DNA of 52,479 nucleotides, taken from a virus. Positions 47,392-52,479 of this stretch are shown one piece after another (the stretch's first letter is position 1; the number at the start of each line of letters is the position of its first letter). The position numbers and the translations under genes are program-made. The DNA lies in the IMG/VR virus record IMGVR_UViG_3300030685_000004, positions 1-52,479 of that record, one strand, 5' to 3'. Below the pieces are notes generated by a model, which saw only the letters and a program-made list of their open reading frames with translations, searched no databases and was not told the origin of the DNA.

Positions 47392-47931
47392 ATGTTAAAG
47401 ATCACGATACCTGCTATCGAGCAATGGGATGAGTCTAAGAATGAATTCTTCTATTCTAAAGAACATACCCTACAATTAGAACATTCATTGGTCTCTCTGT
47501 CAAAATGGGAGTCACAATGGAGTAAACCGTTCCTCTCGAAAGAGGACAAAACTGTTGACGAAACAATTGATTACATAAGATGCATGACTATAACCCAAAA
47601 TGTAGACGACTCAATCTACAAACTATTAACAAATGAAAATATTCTGACCATTCATAAATACATAGAAGCAGATATGACGGCAACAAAGTTTAGGAAAAGT
47701 CTCAATGGTCCTAATCGAGAAATCATTACTGCTGAGGTTATTTACTATTGGATGATATCTATGAATATTCCATTTGAGTGTCAGAAATGGCATCTAAATC
47801 GACTACTAACACTAATTAATGTGTGTAATATAAAGAATGCCCCACCGAAGAAGATGAACCAGCAAGAACTTATAAGTAGAAATGCAGAATTAAATGCTGC
47901 TCGAAAAAAATCATTAGGCACGGGGGGTTAA
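47392..47931 (+). CDS. Tail assembly chaperone 2
   Basis: 179 aa, RBS AAGGAGG. 'PAIEQWDESKNEFFYSKEHTLQLEHSLVSLSKWESQWSKPFLSKEDKT', 'TAEVIYYWMISMNIPFECQKWHLNRLLTLINVCNIKNAPPKK' matches the second chaperone family. Made as a separate ORF rather than by frameshifting. Confidence 0.83.
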   Translation: MLKITIPAIEQWDESKNEFFYSKEHTLQLEHSLVSLSKWESQWSKPFLSKEDKTVDETIDYIRCMTITQNVDDSIYKLLTNENILTIHKYIEADMTATKFRKSLNGPNREIITAEVIYYWMISMNIPFECQKWHLNRLLTLINVCNIKNAPPKKMNQQELISRNAELNAARKKSLGTGG

Positions 47932-47935
47932 TAGT

Positions 47936-48313
47936 ATGATATCAATAACTCAAAGAGGAAATTTTAAACTTACAGAAACATTCTTTAACAGGGCACTTAC
48001 TGCTGAATATTTAAATGCCTTAAACAGATGTGGGCAAGCGGGTATTGCTGCTTTATCTGCTGCAACTCCAGTTGATACTGGCAAAACAGCTAGTTCCTGG
48101 GATTTCAAGGTTGTACAAACAGCCAAAGGTGTTAAAATAGCATGGTTCAATTCAAATGTTAACAATGGTGTACCTATAGCTATACTTATTCAGTACGGGC
48201 ATGGTACTAGAAACGGAGGATTTGTTCAGGGAAGAGATTATATTAATCCTGCAATGAAACCAATATTTGATAAATTAGCAAATGACATGTGGAAGGAGGT
48301 AACTAAATTATGA
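47936..48313 (+). CDS. HK97 gp10-like tail component
   Basis: 125 aa. 'AATPVDTGKTASSWDFKVVQ', 'ILIQYGHGTRNGGFVQGRDYINPAMKPIFDKL' matches the gp10-like neck/tail family usually found between head closure and tail terminator. Here it comes after the chaperones, an unusual but known order. Stop overlaps the tape measure ATG. Confidence 0.8.
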   Translation: MISITQRGNFKLTETFFNRALTAEYLNALNRCGQAGIAALSAATPVDTGKTASSWDFKVVQTAKGVKIAWFNSNVNNGVPIAILIQYGHGTRNGGFVQGRDYINPAMKPIFDKLANDMWKEVTKL

Positions 48314-51300
48314 GTAGCATTGATCAACGTATTGTCGATATGCAGTTTAACAACAAACAATTTGAGAGTGGTATTAAGACTAGTGTAGATTCATTAGGTC
48401 AACTTAAGAAGGGTCTTCAATTAGATGGTGCTGCGAAAGGATTGTCATCATTACAATCAATTGCAAACTCTTTTTCCCTTAGTGGAATGGCAAGTGGTAT
48501 CGAAAGTTTAAATAATAAATTCTCAGCACTTGGCATCATGGGTATAACTGTTCTACAGAATATAACTAATTCTGCTATCCATGCAGGAATGAGTCTAGTT
48601 AAAGCATTAACTATTGATCCAATTAAAACAGGTCTTACTGAATATGAAACAAAGATGAATGCAATCACCACTATAATGACCAATACTGCGAGTAAGGGTA
48701 CAACCCTAGACCAAGTAAATGGTGCATTAAATGAATTGAATACATATGCAGATCAGACTATATACAACTTTGCAGAGATGACTCGTAATATAGGTACCTT
48801 CACAGCAGCAGGAGTTGATTTGAAGACCTCTACTGAGTCTATCAAGGGTATTGCTAACTTAGCAGCAGGTTCGGGTTCTAGTGCTCTACAGGCATCTACC
48901 GCAATGTATCAGTTATCACAGGCAATTGCAGGTGGATCTGTTAAACTTATGGATTGGAACTCAGTTGTTAATGCTGGTATGGGTGGTGAACTGTTTCAAA
49001 AAGCATTGGAGAAAACTGCAGTAGAGATGGGTAAGGGTCGAGATATGTCTAAATCATTCAGAGAATCATTACAGGATGGTTGGATTACAGCGGATGTACT
49101 TACAAAGACTCTTTCCAAAATGGCTAATGATCCAGCTCTTACTTTGGCAGCAACTCAGGTTAAGACATTTACCCAATTGATTGATACAATGAAAGAATCA
49201 GTACAGTCCGGATGGGCACAGACATGGGAAAACATAATAGGCAATAAAGATGAAGCCGCTAAATTCTTTACAGCAATTAATAATGGATTTGGTAATATAG
49301 CAGGAGCCTCTGCTACAGCAAGGAATGCAATGCTTAAATTTTGGAAAGATAATGGCGGTAGGGATTCATTAATTAAAGGCTTGGCAAATGCATTTAATGA
49401 TCTAATGAAGGTATTGAAACCTGTCACTAATGCTTTTAGAAATATATTTCCAGCAACAACGGGCGATAGACTAGTAGCTATAACAATGGCATTTGAACGA
49501 TTCACAGCTAGACTCACCATAAGTAGCGAAACAGCTGGTAAGATATACAATACATTTAGAGGTGTATTTGCAGTACTGGATATTGGTAAACAGGTGGTAT
49601 TAGCATTGGCTAAAGGTCTTAGTATACTTATAGGATATTTAATGCCAGTTAGTGGTTCTCTGCTAGGTATAACATCAAGTCTTGGACAATGGCTTGTAGG
49701 ATTAGATGAATCTATCAAGACTACTGGATTCTTTACAAAAGTAATAGATGGAGTTGTTGGAGCACTTAAGGGTTTAGTCGATATACTTCAAAACGGGAAA
49801 AGTAAAATAAACCTTGATTGGATTAAACAAATTAAAATTGACTTATCTCCACTTGAAAAAGTAGCAGGGGTTGTTGGTGGTGCATTTAAGATAATGTCCG
49901 ACATGATATCCAAAGCATTAGGTGGCATTAATTATGGATCAGTCATGACTCTTTTAAATGGTGGCTTATTTGCTGCTATATTATTTGGAATCAAAAAACT
50001 TATAGGCTCGCTTACTGGTATGGTAGATGGTACTAACTTCCTTGGTAAAATAAAAGAAACTCTCGATGGAGTAAGGGATAGTTTAGAAGCATATCAGACG
50101 TCAATAAAAGCCAAGACCTTAATGTTAATCGCCGTAGCAATAGGTATATTAGCAGCATCACTTCTTACAATATCATTAATTGATTCAAATAAACTAATAA
50201 GTTCACTTGGAGCGATGACTGTCGTATTTGGAGAATTAATAGGAGCGATGGTGTTATTTGATAAGTTCTCGCCAGTATCAAGTATAGTAAAACTAAATGG
50301 AACAATGACCGCCATGATTGGGTTATCAGTTGCAGTTCTTATTCTAGCAGGAGCCATGACTGTATTATCAAAACTTGATTGGAATGGTATAGCTAAAGGA
50401 TTGGTTGGAGTTGGTGTACTGCTGGGTGAGTTATCCATATTCTTAAATAAAGCAGCATTTGGAGCAAGGGCCATAACTACATCAGCGGGTCTTGTCATTT
50501 TAGCCTTATCATTAAAAGTATTGGCCTCAGTAATGTGGGACTTTGCACAAATGGATTGGGCTGTTATGGGTAAAGGTCTGTTAATGATTGGTTTACTATT
50601 AACTGAAATGGCCATATTCACAAATAAAATAGGTAATTCAAAAGGACTAATAGCTACTGGTTCAGCCATGCTTATATTGGCTGTATCATTAAAAGTATTA
50701 GCATCTGCTTTATGGGACTTTGGTAAAATGCCACTTGAAGTAATAGGTAAAGGTTTAGGGGTAATGGCTGTATCCTTAGGGATATTAGTATTAGCATTAA
50801 ATAAAATGGAAGGAACCATAAAAGGATCAGCAGCATTATTAGTAGCTGCCATTGCAATAAAGGTATTAGCATCTGCTTTATGGGACCTGGGAAAAATGCC
50901 TATAGAGGTAATAATCAAGGGCCTAGGAGCATTGGCTGGTGTATTTGTAGTACTTGGTATTGCAGGATTAGTATTAACTCCTTTGGTACCTGTTATATTA
51001 GCTTTATCATGGGCTATGATGGGATTTGGAATTGGTATATTAGGCATAGCAGCAGGTTTATCACTTTTATGTATTGCCTTACCAGTATTTGCTACTGTAT
51101 TCGCAGCGAGTTCAGTTATAATTATCGCTACAGCAATTTCTATAATAACAGCAATAGCGGGTATGATTCCATTAATTGTTCAAAAGATAGCAGAGGGAAT
51201 AGTAGCATTCTGTAAAACATTAACAGATAGTGCTACGGTTATAGGTAATACCGTATATACACTCGTAACAACTATAATGGGGGCGTTAGTTAAAACGATA

Positions 51301-52284
51301 CCAGTGGTATTAGATGCAGTAGTTCAACTACTAACTGCGCTACTCAATGTTTTAGTAACGCAGACACCAATCATTGTACAAAAGTTAGTTGACATTCTAG
51401 TTGGATTCATAGAAGTAATAGCACAAAATGCACCTAAACTAGTTAATGCGATGGTGGATCTAATATTATCATTAATTTGGGCTATTACTCAAAGGATACC
51501 AGAGATGGTGGATGCTGGGTTTAGGATGATTATTGGGTTGGTAGATGGTCTTACTAATGCCATAAATAATAATAAGCAAAGACTAGTAGATTCTATGCAA
51601 AGTCTTATCGAAGCAATTGTATCAGCGGGACTACTTGCATTCAGTGACACAATCGGAGACTTTAAGAATGCTGGTATGAACGTAGTTGAAGGTTTTATAA
51701 GTGGTCTAAGGGCCAAGATACAGTCAGCAGCAAATTGGGCAGGTAGTTTAGCCTCTTCAGTATTGACCGCGGCTAAGAATGTATTGGGTATACACTCACC
51801 ATCTAAGGCATTTGAAGAACTTGGTAAGTACTCGGGTGAAGGATTCATCGTTGGACTTAATGGTTATGCATCTAAAGTAATTAATTCGGCTACAAATCTA
51901 GGTCAAGGAGCAATTAGTGCCATGTCAAATGCTATTTCAAACATACATGATGCTATTGATACTAACTTAGATTCAACTCCAGTTATCAGACCAGTACTCG
52001 ACCTTACAAATATTCAAAATGGTAGTAACAAACTTAGTAGTTTAATGAGTGGTTATAACCTGGACGGGACAATTAATACGACTAACACTATCTCTAAGGG
52101 TATTCAGTCACACAATATGGAACTTACTAAATCATCCATAGCTCCCCCAACAGTAGTATCAAATACTGGTGGTGCAGTTAACAACACATTCAACATAACA
52201 GGTAGTAATCCTAAAGAAATTGCTAATGAGGTATCTCGTATAATTCAGAAGCAAATAGAAAGGAGGGACACGGCATGGGCGTAA
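48310..52284 (+). CDS. Tape measure protein
   Basis: 1324 aa, RBS AAGGAGG. N-terminal ~400 residues hold the TMP core ('YETKMNAITTIMTNTASKG', 'LNTYADQTIYNFAEMTRNIGTFTAAGVDLKTS', 'GMGGELFQKAL'). Residues ~600-990 have many hydrophobic segments, probably inserting in the membrane for DNA entry. The C-terminus has 'LGIHSPSKAFEELGKYSGEGFIVGL'. At ~1.5 A per residue this predicts a tail near 200 nm, so a siphovirus. The end overlaps Dit by 10 bases. Confidence 0.93.
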   Translation: MSSIDQRIVDMQFNNKQFESGIKTSVDSLGQLKKGLQLDGAAKGLSSLQSIANSFSLSGMASGIESLNNKFSALGIMGITVLQNITNSAIHAGMSLVKALTIDPIKTGLTEYETKMNAITTIMTNTASKGTTLDQVNGALNELNTYADQTIYNFAEMTRNIGTFTAAGVDLKTSTESIKGIANLAAGSGSSALQASTAMYQLSQAIAGGSVKLMDWNSVVNAGMGGELFQKALEKTAVEMGKGRDMSKSFRESLQDGWITADVLTKTLSKMANDPALTLAATQVKTFTQLIDTMKESVQSGWAQTWENIIGNKDEAAKFFTAINNGFGNIAGASATARNAMLKFWKDNGGRDSLIKGLANAFNDLMKVLKPVTNAFRNIFPATTGDRLVAITMAFERFTARLTISSETAGKIYNTFRGVFAVLDIGKQVVLALAKGLSILIGYLMPVSGSLLGITSSLGQWLVGLDESIKTTGFFTKVIDGVVGALKGLVDILQNGKSKINLDWIKQIKIDLSPLEKVAGVVGGAFKIMSDMISKALGGINYGSVMTLLNGGLFAAILFGIKKLIGSLTGMVDGTNFLGKIKETLDGVRDSLEAYQTSIKAKTLMLIAVAIGILAASLLTISLIDSNKLISSLGAMTVVFGELIGAMVLFDKFSPVSSIVKLNGTMTAMIGLSVAVLILAGAMTVLSKLDWNGIAKGLVGVGVLLGELSIFLNKAAFGARAITTSAGLVILALSLKVLASVMWDFAQMDWAVMGKGLLMIGLLLTEMAIFTNKIGNSKGLIATGSAMLILAVSLKVLASALWDFGKMPLEVIGKGLGVMAVSLGILVLALNKMEGTIKGSAALLVAAIAIKVLASALWDLGKMPIEVIIKGLGALAGVFVVLGIAGLVLTPLVPVILALSWAMMGFGIGILGIAAGLSLLCIALPVFATVFAASSVIIIATAISIITAIAGMIPLIVQKIAEGIVAFCKTLTDSATVIGNTVYTLVTTIMGALVKTIPVVLDAVVQLLTALLNVLVTQTPIIVQKLVDILVGFIEVIAQNAPKLVNAMVDLILSLIWAITQRIPEMVDAGFRMIIGLVDGLTNAINNNKQRLVDSMQSLIEAIVSAGLLAFSDTIGDFKNAGMNVVEGFISGLRAKIQSAANWAGSLASSVLTAAKNVLGIHSPSKAFEELGKYSGEGFIVGLNGYASKVINSATNLGQGAISAMSNAISNIHDAIDTNLDSTPVIRPVLDLTNIQNGSNKLSSLMSGYNLDGTINTTNTISKGIQSHNMELTKSSIAPPTVVSNTGGAVNNTFNITGSNPKEIANEVSRIIQKQIERRDTAWA

Positions 52285-52479
52285 TTATATTTAATGGCGT
52301 ATCTTCTCTAGATTATGGTATTCAGGTAGAGTCCCCACCTAATTATGAGATCCCTGAAAGAAACTACGAAATAACACCAATTCCTGGAAGAAATGGAGAA
52401 TTAACATTAGACCGAGGTGGTTATAAAAATGTTAACCGTTCATACCAGATAGCGATCGGTGCTGTTGGAGGGGACTTTA
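52275..52479 (+). CDS. Distal tail protein (Dit), 5' part; continues at window start
   Basis: ATG 52275 with AGGAGGG just upstream. MGVIIFNGVSSLDYGIQVESPP is the usual Dit N-terminus. The reading frame runs off the window end, and the same bases reappear at position 1. See the entry at 1-636 for the rest. Confidence 0.88.
   Translation, partial: MGVIIFNGVSSLDYGIQVESPPNYEIPERNYEITPIPGRNGELTLDRGGYKNVNRSYQIAIGAVGGDF
52353..52479 (+). repeat. Terminal direct repeat, right copy
   Basis: Same 127 bases as 1-127, inside the Dit gene. Removing one copy restores the gene and gives a 52,352-bp circle. Confidence 0.9.

Noticed and set aside
47340-47420. Programmed frameshift between the two tail chaperones
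   Set aside because: The two ORFs are separated by 26 bases with a good ribosome binding site for the second, and no slippery site or overlapping frame is seen.
50094-51047. 317-codon open frame on the minus strand inside the tape measure gene
   Set aside because: It has no ribosome binding site and a sequence typical of the reverse complement of hydrophobic repeats (Ala/Pro/Asn rich). All real genes are on the + strand.

Overview
The window is the complete genome of a tailed phage (siphovirus type) of a low-GC Bacillota host, probably a gut clostridium, assembled as a circle. The last 127 bases (52353-52479) repeat bases 1-127 exactly, so the unique length is 52,352 bp and the distal tail gene is cut by the contig ends. 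Host and lifestyle are inferred from low GC, strong AAAGGGG/AGGAGG ribosome binding sites, and the tail, lysis and head families. Every credible gene is on the + strand. I see no integrase, excisionase or CI-type repressor, so a virulent life style is likely.

Layout: 1-8280, end of the distal tail gene, tail-associated protein, two repeat-rich tail fibres and a lysis cassette (membrane proteins, zinc amidase, holin). 8281-17530, an accessory region of very small genes and small RNAs, each often flanked by its own promoter and terminator. The promoters form one family: 15 copies in the genome with a TCGC block exactly 19 bases before a TATAATGAAAG-like block. 17530-23760, larger cotranscribed accessory genes with several paralogous families. 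23757-23964, an iteron-like non-coding stretch. 23965-30622, replication: an SF3 helicase / primase-like / family B polymerase fusion, a likely ssDNA-binding protein, an SF2 helicase and two PD-(D/E)XK nucleases. 30609-33521, a 970-residue single-chain RNA polymerase of the YonO / crAss-like type (catalytic DFDGD) with helix-turn-helix segments. 33781-45979, a structured non-coding RNA candidate, HNH nuclease, head-tail connector, large terminase, head fibre, portal, protease-capsid fusion and head completion genes. 45997-52479, tail tube, chaperones, tape measure and distal tail protein.

The most interesting combination is this. The phage encodes its own DFDGD RNA polymerase next to the head genes. 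It also has a uniform family of promoter-like elements, and several of the RNAs these drive fold from the first base after TATAAT. Six other proteins of the head module carry eight copies of a short tag (H-[HYSF]-G-x-x-G-M-[KHQ]-W-G), one of them on an ADP-ribosyltransferase. The polymerase starts with a related His/Gly-rich segment. I infer a possible set of virion-packaged, injected proteins including the polymerase, comparable in concept to N4 vRNAP or T4 Alt, but nothing in the sequence proves packaging.

Other notable items are two tRNA-like RNAs with perfect acceptor, D and T arms but no usable anticodon loop, a NADAR-family protein that could reverse ADP-ribosylation, and a gene interrupted by one amber codon.
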